A stretch of 9,052 nucleotides of DNA from an uncultured Collinsella sp. (GTDB lineage: Bacteria; Actinomycetota; Coriobacteriia; Coriobacteriales; Coriobacteriaceae): contig CAAEBN010000073.1 in NCBI GenBank assembly GCA_900754075.1, forward strand, positions 1-9,052. The letters are read 5' to 3'. Under the pieces are notes generated by a model that saw nothing but the letters and a program-made list of their open reading frames with translations, was not told the DNA's origin and made no database searches. Made by a program: the position numbers and the translations under genes. This document shows positions 1-7,103 of the stretch, piece after piece (position 1 is the stretch's first letter; the number at the start of each line of letters is the position of its first letter).

Positions 1-105
1 ACCGGCAGCCCCGCCGCCACAGCCCGCGAGCGCAAGCGACAGCGCGCCCGCGGCGAGCGCCGAGGCAAACCCCCGGCGCGACATCTCAACATTAAACGCG
101 CACAT
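1..105 (-). CDS. N-terminus of a Tat-exported lipoprotein (partial, runs off the window)
   Basis: Only the first 35 codons are visible. From the ATG at 105 the product has a short leader, then S-R-R-G-F-A (residues 9-14), which fits the twin-arginine motif. A hydrophobic Ala/Leu stretch follows, ending in the lipobox L-A-G-C with Cys29 as the lipidation site, and then a Gly/Ala-rich spacer. This is a Tat-type lipoprotein signal peptide, so the mature protein should be folded before export and anchored to the outer face of the membrane. I prefer the start at 105 because a GAGGGGG Shine-Dalgarno lies 10 nt upstream; the in-frame ATG at 84 has no clear ribosome site. The start is 2 nt past the hydA stop with no terminator between, so co-transcription and coupled translation are likely. 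The mature domain is outside the window. Function is unknown; a periplasmic redox or solute-binding lipoprotein is possible but unsupported. Confidence 0.72.
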   Translation of the reverse strand, partial: MCAFNVEMSRRGFASALAAGALSLALAGCGGGAAG

Positions 106-107
106 CG

Positions 108-1862
108 CTAGCACGCCCCCTCGTTAGGCATCGCCCATGCGTGATGGTCGGTATGCAGCAGCTCCTCGGCCAGCGGCGAGAGCGGCTCACCCAAGAACTC
201 GCGGTAGCACGCCTGGACATCGGGATTCTCGTGCGAGAAGCGAATGTCCGCAGCGGCATCCAGGCCCCAGAGCACCTGACCACGCTCGGCTGCCAGCTCG
301 CAGCCGTCGTGGATGGGCTGACCGCCGCCACCGACGCAGCCGCCCGGGCATGCCATAACCTCGACGAAGTCACAGCTCACGCGGCCGTCGCGAATCGCGT
401 CGAGCAGACGGGCAGCATTGCCCAGCCCGTGTGCCACGGCGACGCGCACCTTGGTGCCATCGATATCGGCCACGGCTTCCTTCCAGCCGTCCAGGCCGCG
501 CACATCGGTAAAGAAGTCGGCGTCGGGGTTCTTGCCCGTCACCAGGTAATAGGCCGAGCGCACGGCGGCCTCCATCACGCCGCCCGTGGCGCCAAAGATC
601 ACACCCGCGCCCGTGCCAAAGCCCAGCGGCGTATCGAGCGGCTCCTCGACCAACGTGTCCACGCTCACGTGGTTCGCGCGGATCATGCGCACCATCTCGC
701 GCACCGTCAGCGCAACGTCCACATCGGGCGTGCCGTCCTCGCCCACCATGCTCGGCAGCGCGCACTCGGCCTTCTTGGCCGTGCACGGCATCACGGACAC
801 CACAAACAGGCGCTCGGGCTCCACGCCCAGCACCTTGGCGTAGTAGGTCTTGGCGATGGCGCCGAACATCTGCTGCGGCGACTTGGACGTGGACAGGCTG
901 TCGACAAACTCGGGGTAACGCGCCTTCACAAAGCGCACCCAGCCCGGGCAGCAGCTCGTGAACATGGGCCAGCTGCGGCTGTCGCCCTCGCCCTTGGCGG
1001 CCCTACCCAGGCGCTCGAGCAGCTCGGAGCCCTCCTCCATAATGGTGAGATCGGCCGAGAAATCGGTGTCGAACACGTACTCAAAGCCCACGCGGCGCAG
1101 TGCGCAGGCCAAGCGCTCAACGGTGGCCTCCTCGCGAGATATGCCGAGTTCCTCTCCCCAGGCGCTACGCACAGCCGGCGCAATCTGCACCAGCACGATC
1201 TTGTCGGGATCGGCGAGAGCATCGAACACGGTCTCGGTATCGTCACGCTCGCGCAGGGCGCCCGTCGGACAATGCGTGATGCACTGGCCGCACGCGACGC
1301 AATCGGTCTTGCCGATCGGCGCACGCCCGCGGGTGCCCACGGCGGTATGCGTGGCGCGGTTGGTCAGGTCCCAGATCCCTAAACCCTGCACGCTCTCGCA
1401 CACCTTGATGCAGCGCATGCATTTAATGCACTTGTCGTTATCGCGAATGATGGGGAAATCGAAGTCCCAGCCCTCGCGCGCCAGGTGCTGCTCGTACGGC
1501 AGATAGAAGATGCCCAGGTCGTTGGCGATGGTCTGCAGGTTGCAGTTACCACTGCGCACGCAACTCGTACAGCGCGAGTCGTGCTGGGACAGCAGCAGCT
1601 GCACGTTGGTGCGACGCGCCTCGCGGGCCTTGGGGCTGTTGGTGCGGACCACCATGCCGTCGAGCACGTAGTTGTTGCAGGCGGCAACCAGCTGGTCGCA
1701 GCCCTCAACCTCGACCACGCACACGCGGCAGCCGCCGATCTCGTTTAGATCGCGCAGGTAGCACAGGGTGGGAATCTGGATACCGACGGACTTGGCCGCG
1801 TCCAGGATCGTGGTGTGCTCGGGCACCACGACCTCGCAATTATCGATAGTGAGCTTGACCAT
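108..1862 (-). CDS. hydA: [FeFe] hydrogenase catalytic subunit HydA (M3 modular type)
   Basis: Catalyses reversible H2 formation from electrons and protons in the cytoplasm. The 584-residue product has the full CpI-like domain order. An N-terminal [2Fe-2S] ferredoxin domain has Cys34, 45, 48 and 62. A His-Cys3 [4Fe-4S] site is H94, C98, C101, C107. Two [4Fe-4S] ferredoxin motifs follow (C145/148/151/155 and C188/191/194/198). The H-cluster domain has all three signatures: TSCCPGW (302-308), MPCTAKKAE (358-366) and EVMACPGGCVGGGGQP (501-516). The ligand cysteines C305, C360, C505 and C509, and the proton-relay cysteine C304, are all present, so the enzyme should be active. Length matches CpI (about 574). 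I chose the ATG at 1862 because the ferredoxin domain begins there and GGAG lies 8 nt upstream. An in-frame ATG at 1919 has a stronger site (GGAGGA, 7 nt) and overlaps the upstream stop, giving 603 residues. Maturases HydE/F/G are not in this window. Confidence 0.95.
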   Translation of the reverse strand: MVKLTIDNCEVVVPEHTTILDAAKSVGIQIPTLCYLRDLNEIGGCRVCVVEVEGCDQLVAACNNYVLDGMVVRTNSPKAREARRTNVQLLLSQHDSRCTSCVRSGNCNLQTIANDLGIFYLPYEQHLAREGWDFDFPIIRDNDKCIKCMRCIKVCESVQGLGIWDLTNRATHTAVGTRGRAPIGKTDCVACGQCITHCPTGALRERDDTETVFDALADPDKIVLVQIAPAVRSAWGEELGISREEATVERLACALRRVGFEYVFDTDFSADLTIMEEGSELLERLGRAAKGEGDSRSWPMFTSCCPGWVRFVKARYPEFVDSLSTSKSPQQMFGAIAKTYYAKVLGVEPERLFVVSVMPCTAKKAECALPSMVGEDGTPDVDVALTVREMVRMIRANHVSVDTLVEEPLDTPLGFGTGAGVIFGATGGVMEAAVRSAYYLVTGKNPDADFFTDVRGLDGWKEAVADIDGTKVRVAVAHGLGNAARLLDAIRDGRVSCDFVEVMACPGGCVGGGGQPIHDGCELAAERGQVLWGLDAAADIRFSHENPDVQACYREFLGEPLSPLAEELLHTDHHAWAMPNEGAC

Positions 1863-1912
1863 GTTGAGTGCTCCGCTTTCGGTGTTGTCGCTGACAGTGG
1901 TTTTGTTGAGCC

Positions 1913-3745
1913 CTACCATTCCAGGTTCCTCCCTCCGCGGAACGCGCCAAAGCCAAAGTGGTCGCAACGCAGGCAGCGGCTTGCCTCCTGGCGTGCCTCC
2001 TCCTCGGTAAGGCCCTGCTCGACCAGATTCCAATCGTGGATGCGCTCGCCGGCCTCGCGCTCGCCCAGCTCGCAGCGGCCGCACTCGTGCTTGCCCTTAA
2101 ACTGCACGGTCGGCAGCTCAACGTCGAGCTTAATCTTGTGGTCAAAGCCCAGATAGCGATCGATATTTGCCGAAGCAACGCGGCCGGCGTTGATGGCCCG
2201 GATGACGGTGGCGGGACCGGTCTGGCAGTCGCCGCCGCTAAAGAGGCCATCAAAGTTAGGCACGGCGCCATCCGAATCGGTGACCACGCAGCCCCACTTA
2301 CAGGCGATGCCCATGTCCTCAAACGGCTTGGAGTCGATGTCCTGACCAATGGCCACAAACACGCGCTCGCAGGGAATGACGCGCTCGGGCGTGGCGGCGG
2401 CACGCGGGGCCGGACGCCCACGACGGGGCTCGCCGATAATCTGCGGCTGCACGCGCAGGCCACTCACGCGACCTTCCTCGCCCGTCTCAATAGCGAGCGG
2501 TGCGGTGAGCTCCAGAACCTCGCAGCCCTCGGCCTGGGCGCCGGCAATCTCGGCATCCTGGGCCGTCATGTCGCAGATGCGACGGCGGTAGACGATGCTC
2601 ACCTTTTCGGCACCGCAGCGCACGGCAGAGCGCGCCACGTCCATGGCCACATTGCCGCCGCCGATGACGCACACGCGCTGGCCGCTCAGGTCGGGCAGCT
2701 CGTCGTCGCCGATGGCACGCAGCATCTTGACGGCCGACTCCACGCCGAGCGCCTCTTCGCCCGGAAGGCCGAGCTTCTTATCGCTGTGGGCGCCAATGGC
2801 CAGGTAGACGGCATCGAACTCGTCGCGCAGGCGGGCAAGCTCCTCGCCGTTGACGGAGTGGTCGAGTTCCACGTCGATGCCGGCGCTCAAGATCCAGTCG
2901 ATCTCGGCCTGCAGGCGCTCGCGCGGCAGACGGTAACTGGGGATGCCATAGCGCAGCATGCCGCCCAGGTGGTGGCGCTGCTCAAAGATCGTCACCTTAT
3001 GGCCCATCACGGCCAGGTAGTAGGCGCAGGAAAGGCCGGCCGGACCGCCGCCAACCACGGCGATGCGCTTGCCGGTGTTGTCGGCCACTCTAGGCTTGTA
3101 ATCGTTGAGGTCGCTGTGCTCAACGGCAAAACGCTTGAGGGCGAGGATGTTCATGGGATCGTCGACCATGCCGCGACGGCAGTGCATCTCGCAGGGATGC
3201 TCGCACACCAGGCCGCAAACGAGCGGCAGTGGGTTGTTCTTGCGGATGACCTTGACGGCATCGGCATAGCGGCCGGCCTCGACGAGCGAAATGTACCCGG
3301 GAATGTCGACGTGCGCCGGGCAGCCCGAGACGCACGGGACGCGGGCCTCGCGGTCAAAGCCGCAGGAGTGCTCGCGAATGTGGTGCTCAAAATCGTCGCG
3401 GAAGCCGCGAATGGCCGTGAGTGCCATGGCGCCGGCCTCGTAGCCGATAGCGCAGTCACTCGAAAGGTAGATGGTGCGGGCCGTGCGCTCAATCAAATTG
3501 AGCGTGGACTCGTCGGCGCGGCCCTCGAGCACATCGGCGAGCAGATCGCTCAGCGCGCTCAGGCCCACACGGCAGGGCGTGCACTTGCCGCAGCTCTGGG
3601 TGGAGCACAGGTTGACGAGCGCCGCCGTAAACTCAACGGGGCACGGGGCGAGCGAACTCACCGCCAGACGGCGCCCAAGCGCATCATGTAGGTCGTCCAT
3701 GACGGCCTGAGCGTGGCTGCGTTCCATTACGTGCAGTCGTGCCAT
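1913..3745 (-). CDS. Hydrogenase-associated NuoF-4Fe4S / GltD-like flavoprotein fusion
   Basis: A 610-residue two-part electron-transfer protein. Residues about 40-125 match the C-terminal [4Fe-4S] domain of NuoF/HydB (SCGKCTPCRVG with C52, C55, C58, then C98), without NuoF's FMN/NADH-binding core. Residues about 135-600 match GltD, the small subunit of glutamate synthase, and NfnB. They comprise a Fer4_20 domain with C138, C142, C177, C181, C185 and C189, an FAD dinucleotide fold (VGGGPAGLSCAYYL from 231), an NAD(P)H fold (IGGGNVAMDVARSA from 361), and a closing FAD motif (GGDCQTGPATVIRAINAGR from 504). Two CxxC pairs follow (C555/C558, C591/C594). It probably passes electrons between NAD(P)H and HydA. 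The pair corresponds to HydDB group A2; true glutamate synthase activity is unlikely because no gltB is nearby. The start at 3745 has AGGGG 5 nt upstream; the ATG at 3760 has no ribosome site. The 3' end overlaps the longer hydA start, implying coupled translation. Confidence 0.9.
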   Translation of the reverse strand: MARLHVMERSHAQAVMDDLHDALGRRLAVSSLAPCPVEFTAALVNLCSTQSCGKCTPCRVGLSALSDLLADVLEGRADESTLNLIERTARTIYLSSDCAIGYEAGAMALTAIRGFRDDFEHHIREHSCGFDREARVPCVSGCPAHVDIPGYISLVEAGRYADAVKVIRKNNPLPLVCGLVCEHPCEMHCRRGMVDDPMNILALKRFAVEHSDLNDYKPRVADNTGKRIAVVGGGPAGLSCAYYLAVMGHKVTIFEQRHHLGGMLRYGIPSYRLPRERLQAEIDWILSAGIDVELDHSVNGEELARLRDEFDAVYLAIGAHSDKKLGLPGEEALGVESAVKMLRAIGDDELPDLSGQRVCVIGGGNVAMDVARSAVRCGAEKVSIVYRRRICDMTAQDAEIAGAQAEGCEVLELTAPLAIETGEEGRVSGLRVQPQIIGEPRRGRPAPRAAATPERVIPCERVFVAIGQDIDSKPFEDMGIACKWGCVVTDSDGAVPNFDGLFSGGDCQTGPATVIRAINAGRVASANIDRYLGFDHKIKLDVELPTVQFKGKHECGRCELGEREAGERIHDWNLVEQGLTEEEARQEASRCLRCDHFGFGAFRGGRNLEW

Positions 3746-3766
3746 AAGATCCCCTCTCATGCGGCA

Positions 3767-3786
3767 GCCCGGAGGCGAGGCCGGGC
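3767..3786 (-). other. GC-rich hairpin in the hydrogenase mRNA leader
   Basis: GCCCGG (3767-3772) and CCGGGC (3781-3786) form a perfect 6-bp stem with an 8-nt loop. It lies about 20 nt upstream of the start codon at 3745 and is not followed by a T-run, so it is not an intrinsic terminator. It could stabilise the leader or affect ribosome access. No function is demonstrated. Confidence 0.4.
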
Positions 3787-3809
3787 GAAGTTGCTACACG
3801 CACAACACT

Positions 3810-3830
3810 GACCTAAAAAGTTGTTAGGTC
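3810..3830 (-). promoter_or_regulatory. Perfect 7-bp inverted repeat upstream of the hydrogenase operon
   Basis: GACCTAA (3810-3816) is mirrored by TTAGGTC (3824-3830) across a 7-nt spacer. It lies 65-85 nt before the start codon at 3745 and could be a protein-binding operator or a leader hairpin. It does not match the Rex consensus I know, so no regulator is assigned. Confidence 0.4.
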
Positions 3831-3905
3831 TCCACGCAGTTCGGCAGGCGGTATGAAATGTCACCCTCGGCGGTGAAATAGAACATTACCGCAGATAAAT
3901 GCCAT

Positions 3906-3929
3906 ATTTGATAAAACGCGTTACCAAAT
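3906..3929 (-). promoter_or_regulatory. 24-bp interrupted palindrome, candidate operator for the hydrogenase operon
   Basis: ATTTGATAA (3906-3914) and TTACCAAAT (3921-3929) are inverted 9-bp half-sites with one mismatch, separated by 6 bp. Size and layout resemble sites of dimeric regulators such as the CRP/FNR or LacI families, but the half-site is not a textbook match to either. It sits between the upstream terminator and the hydrogenase leader, where an operator would be expected. Confidence 0.45.
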
Positions 3930-3931
3930 GA

Positions 3932-3969
3932 CAATGCCCCGCCCACGCAATCACGTGGACGGGGCATTG
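3932..3969 (-). terminator. Hairpin terminator after the sugar operon
   Basis: Arms at 3932-3947 and 3954-3969 pair over 15 of 16 positions around a 6-nt loop, with a single C/A mismatch. It begins 33 nt past the stop codon of the GH4 gene. The downstream tract on the minus strand is T-rich but not a clean run, so termination could be partial or factor-assisted. Confidence 0.7.
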
Positions 3970-4001
3970 CTCCAGGTATGCGGTCAGCGACCCTGTTGTT
4001 T

Positions 4002-5384
4002 TTACTTAAGCTCGGGCCAGTAACCCTTGTTGGCCTCGATCATGTCGTCGAGAACCTCCTTGGCGACCTTCATCGACGGCACGGTCTTGTTGAGTGTAAA
4101 GGCCTTGAGCGCCTTCTCGTACGAACCCTCGATCGTAGCCTCGACCACGAGCTTCTCGGAGTTCAGCTGCTGCATCATGAGGCCCTGCTGGAACAGAGGA
4201 ATGTTGTCGCGGCTGATGACCTCGGGGCCGTTCTTGCCAATGTAGGCAGGCAGCTCGACCATGGCGTCGTAGGGCATGTTGGGGATAGCGCCCTTGTTCT
4301 CGCAAATGACCAGGAAACGCTGCTTGGTGTCGTTCTTCAGAGCGATGGCCAGGTCGGCAATCCAGTCGCCGTGGCTGCCCGCATAGAACGTGCTCTCGTC
4401 GATCTCGCCCGTCTTCTCGTAATGGTCGATGCCGTCGAAGAGGTTCTTCTCGCGCGTCTCCTCAACCTCGTTAGCACGGGTACGCTCGGGGTTGGAGTGC
4501 TCGACGAACTCCTTCTGCTGCAGGTAGTAGTTCAGATACGTGTTGGGCAGGTACTCCGGGAAGCACTCCATGATCTCGTACTCGCCCTTCCAGACGTAGT
4601 ACCAGCTGCCCTTGGTGTGGCGGTTCTGCTCGGGGTGCTCGTCAGTGGCCTCCTCGGGCTTCTTGGCCATGAGCGAGCCCATGCCCTTGAGGTAAGAATC
4701 GGGCAGCAGGATCTGGTGCTCCTTGATGTACTCGCGCAGCTGCGGCAGGACCTCCTCGCCCTTGTGGCGGATCGAGGTGAACCAACCAAAGTGGTTGAGG
4801 CCAAAGTAATCGTACTCGACATCCTTCTTCTCGATATCGAGCGCGGCGCAAACCACGTCGATGATCGCGATCGGCATGTCGCAGATGTTGATGATGCGAG
4901 CGTTGGGACGCAGCACACGGCAGCCCTCGGAGACGATGGCGGCAGGGTTGGAGTAGTTGAGAATCCAGTAGTCCTTCTTGGCGTACTTCTCAACGTCATC
5001 GATCAGCTCGACCATGGGGAAGATGGTGCGCATGCCGTAGGCAAGGCCGCCGCAACCGCAAGTCTCCTGACCCACGCAGCCGTGACGCAGCGGAATCTTC
5101 TCGTCCTGCTCGCGCATGGCGTAGCCGCCCACGCGCATCTGGGCAAACACGAAGCTCGCGTCGGTAAAAGCCGTCTTTTTGTCGGTGGTCACCGTGAGCT
5201 TGATGTCCAGGCCGAGGTCCTCGTGCAAAATCCAGTCCACGAGCACGCCGATCTTGCGCTGGCGCTCCTCGTTGATGTCGTACAGGCGAATCTCGTCAAC
5301 ATCGAGCTCGTCCTTGCGCAGGGCGATGGACTTGACGATGCCGGGGGTAAAGGTGGATCCGCCACCACACAGAGTAATGATCAT
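4002..5384 (-). CDS. glvA: 6-phospho-alpha-glucosidase, glycoside hydrolase family 4 (GlvA/MalH type)
   Basis: Hydrolyses 6-phospho-alpha-glucosides such as maltose 6'-phosphate in the cytoplasm, giving glucose 6-phosphate and glucose. GH4 enzymes need NAD+ and a divalent metal. The N-terminal Rossmann segment is visible (ITLCGGGSTFTPG, 3-15; acidic end DIN at 36-38). The CDMP motif at 168-171, which marks alpha- rather than beta-specific GH4 enzymes, holds the metal ligand Cys168 and Asp169. His198 in GLNHFGW is the second metal ligand, and Tyr262 or Tyr263 fits the catalytic tyrosine position. These align with B. subtilis GlvA Cys171, Asp172, His202 and Tyr265 from memory. The 460-residue length is close to GlvA (about 449). 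The start at 5384 has AAGGAG 9 nt upstream and lies 3 nt past the stop of the PTS gene, so the two are co-translated. Confidence 0.93.
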   Translation of the reverse strand: MIITLCGGGSTFTPGIVKSIALRKDELDVDEIRLYDINEERQRKIGVLVDWILHEDLGLDIKLTVTTDKKTAFTDASFVFAQMRVGGYAMREQDEKIPLRHGCVGQETCGCGGLAYGMRTIFPMVELIDDVEKYAKKDYWILNYSNPAAIVSEGCRVLRPNARIINICDMPIAIIDVVCAALDIEKKDVEYDYFGLNHFGWFTSIRHKGEEVLPQLREYIKEHQILLPDSYLKGMGSLMAKKPEEATDEHPEQNRHTKGSWYYVWKGEYEIMECFPEYLPNTYLNYYLQQKEFVEHSNPERTRANEVEETREKNLFDGIDHYEKTGEIDESTFYAGSHGDWIADLAIALKNDTKQRFLVICENKGAIPNMPYDAMVELPAYIGKNGPEVISRDNIPLFQQGLMMQQLNSEKLVVEATIEGSYEKALKAFTLNKTVPSMKVAKEVLDDMIEANKGYWPELK

Positions 5385-5387
5385 TGT

Positions 5388-7004
5388 TTACTGCTCCTTC
5401 TCAATTGCGTTTTCGACCTTGTCGCGCATCTCGGCGACCTTCATGCCAAAGATGATCTGGATATTATTGCCGTTGCGGTTGATGCCGCTGTTGGGCACGT
5501 GGTTGATGAGGTCCTCATTGATGAGGTCCGGGTTCTTAACGTTCACGCGGAGACGCGTAAAGCAGTTCTCGAGCTCCTCGATGTTGTCCTTGCCACCAAG
5601 ACCTGCGACCAGGTCGGCAATACCCGCATCGACGCCCTCTGCGGGAGCTGCGGCAACAGCGCCCTGCTTCACCGCGACAGACGCGGCGGCCTCGCCCTCG
5701 GCAACGGACTCGGCGAGCTCGGACTCCTCCTCGCGACCAGGCGTGTGGAGGTTGAGCTTCTTAATAAGGAAGGTGAAGAGGAAGAAGTACAGAGCGGCGT
5801 TGACGACTCCGAGCACGAGCATAACCGGCCAGTTGGTCTTATCGACACCGAGGACCAGGTTGGAAACCACGATGTTGATGATGCCGCCTGCAGTCGAAGC
5901 GGGCACGGAGAGAACCTTGAGCAGAACCAGGAAGATGCCGGAAAGAACCGAGTGAACGACAAAGAGCACGGGAGCGGCAAAGACAAAGAGGAAGTCCATG
6001 GGCTCGGTCACGCAGGAGAGCACGGCGGTGATGATCAGCGGGATGATAACGGCCTTGGTCTTATCCTTGTTCCCCTTGTAAGCGGTGACGATAAAGGCGA
6101 GACCGATACCGATGTAGGGCCACAGGTTGTTGAAGGTGTAGCTGTTGAAGTAGGTGCTATCGGAGAAGGGCTGGCCCGTCATTGCCATCTCGGCGACACG
6201 GATGGGGTAGGCACCGGCGATAACCTGATCGCCCAGCGTCAGGGTGCCACCCACATCGGAGAACTGGAACGGGGTGTAGATGAGGTGGTGCAGACCGGTG
6301 GGAACGAGCAGCTTGTTGAGCATGCCGTAAATAAACAGACCGATGTTGCCCGACTCCTTAATGATGCCGGCAACGGAGGAGATGGCACCCTGGACCGGAG
6401 GCCAAACGATGCAGAAGCCAGCGCCCATGATCCAGGAAATGATGATCATGATCAGGAACGGGAAGCGAACGCCCGAGAACATCGAAAGGGCAATGGGGAA
6501 CTGCTTGTTCGAGTACTTGTTGAACACGGCACCGGTGATGCAGCCCAGGATGATGCCGCCAAACACGCCGGTATCGAGCACCTGGATGCCCATAACGGTG
6601 GCCTGGCCGGTTCCGGTAAGGCCGAGCATGCCGTTCGCTTCGGCAAGAGAGCCGGTGGCGTTGAGCACGATGTTGTTAGCCTGCAGGAACAGGAAGAACG
6701 ACATCAGGGCAATCAGCGAAGCATGGCCCTTGTTCTTCTTTGCCATGGCGCCGGCGATGCCCACGCAGAACAGAATCGAGAGGTTGTTGATGATAAACAT
6801 TAGCGACTGGTAGACAACGGCGCCCACAAGCTGGAACGGACCGGAGCCCAGTACGGGGACCAAAGCGCAAATGGTCTTGTTGGTCAGAATGATGCCCACA
6901 ATGAGCAGGATGCCGGCAACCGAGAGATACATCATCGGCTGGACGATCGACTTCGCAAACACCTCCAACGGCGCTTTGAAATTGAACTTCTTTTTTGCGG
7001 TCAT
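5388..7004 (-). CDS. malP/glvC: PTS maltose/alpha-glucoside-type transporter, EIICB
   Basis: Membrane permease that imports a sugar and phosphorylates it during transport. The 538-residue product has a glucose-family EIIC domain (about 10-415) with repeated hydrophobic helices, the LHHLIYTPFQFSD block (238-250) and TEPMDF (333-338). An acidic, Ala-rich linker (about 420-460) leads to a C-terminal EIIB domain (about 465-538), in which Cys481 of NIEELENCFTRLRV is the phospho-acceptor. No EIIA domain is attached, so it must take phosphate from a separate EIIA, which the operon provides. The adjacent GH4 enzyme with a CDMP motif supports maltose or a related alpha-glucoside as substrate; glucose cannot be excluded from sequence alone. 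I chose the ATG at 7004 because GGGGAG lies 7 nt upstream; the in-frame ATG at 7031 lacks such a site. Length agrees with B. subtilis MalP (about 527). Confidence 0.92.
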   Translation of the reverse strand: MTAKKKFNFKAPLEVFAKSIVQPMMYLSVAGILLIVGIILTNKTICALVPVLGSGPFQLVGAVVYQSLMFIINNLSILFCVGIAGAMAKKNKGHASLIALMSFFLFLQANNIVLNATGSLAEANGMLGLTGTGQATVMGIQVLDTGVFGGIILGCITGAVFNKYSNKQFPIALSMFSGVRFPFLIMIIISWIMGAGFCIVWPPVQGAISSVAGIIKESGNIGLFIYGMLNKLLVPTGLHHLIYTPFQFSDVGGTLTLGDQVIAGAYPIRVAEMAMTGQPFSDSTYFNSYTFNNLWPYIGIGLAFIVTAYKGNKDKTKAVIIPLIITAVLSCVTEPMDFLFVFAAPVLFVVHSVLSGIFLVLLKVLSVPASTAGGIINIVVSNLVLGVDKTNWPVMLVLGVVNAALYFFLFTFLIKKLNLHTPGREEESELAESVAEGEAAASVAVKQGAVAAAPAEGVDAGIADLVAGLGGKDNIEELENCFTRLRVNVKNPDLINEDLINHVPNSGINRNGNNIQIIFGMKVAEMRDKVENAIEKEQ

Positions 7005-7043
7005 AGCGGTACTCCCCTTCCTTTTCCGCAAATTAAGACAGAT

Positions 7044-7096
7044 GTGCCCTGGACAAGACCGTGAGCCTTGCCTTATATCAATCGATGTGTGGGCAC
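7044..7096 (-). other. Inverted repeat in the gap before the EIICB gene
   Basis: GTGCCC (7044-7049) and GGGCAC (7091-7096) are perfect inverted repeats. The enclosed minus-strand RNA can form a second small stem from GGCAAG and CTTGTC with one G-U pair. The 99-bp gap is otherwise empty. No T-run follows, so this is not a clear terminator. It may be a processing or attenuation element that sets EIICB output relative to the two regulatory genes upstream. Confidence 0.35.
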
Positions 7097-7103
7097 GTTA
7101 TGC

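Larger units (their letters stand above)
3746..3931 (-). promoter_or_regulatory. Upstream control region of the hydrogenase operon
   Basis: Gene-free stretch between the sugar operon terminator and the hydrogenase start. Its AT-rich upper part contains a 24-bp interrupted palindrome (3906-3929). Lower down are TCACC-N6-GGTGA (3862-3877), a 7-bp stem GACCTAA/TTAGGTC (3810-3830), and a GC-rich 6-bp stem GCCCGG/CCGGGC (3767-3786) just above the ribosome site. I do not see a convincing -35/-10 pair, so the promoter position is unassigned. The region must carry the promoter because a terminator precedes it and the operon starts just after. Confidence 0.55.

Noticed and set aside
141..1382. 413-codon open frame on the plus strand
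   Set aside because: Antisense to hydA; His- and Ala-rich product of the kind produced by reading GC-rich coding DNA backwards.
1958..3691. 577-codon open frame on the plus strand
   Set aside because: Antisense to the GltD-like fusion protein, with no domain or ribosome site and a composition typical of a shadow frame.
3810..3830. Rex redox-repressor site
   Set aside because: A hydrogenase operon made Rex plausible, but neither this repeat nor the one at 3906-3929 matches the TTGTGAA/TTCACAA-type consensus well enough.
3978..6803. 941-codon open frame on the plus strand
   Set aside because: It lies antisense to the GH4 and EIICB genes, both of which have clear family motifs. Strong codon bias in high-GC genes leaves the opposite strand free of stops, and the translated product has no recognisable domain.
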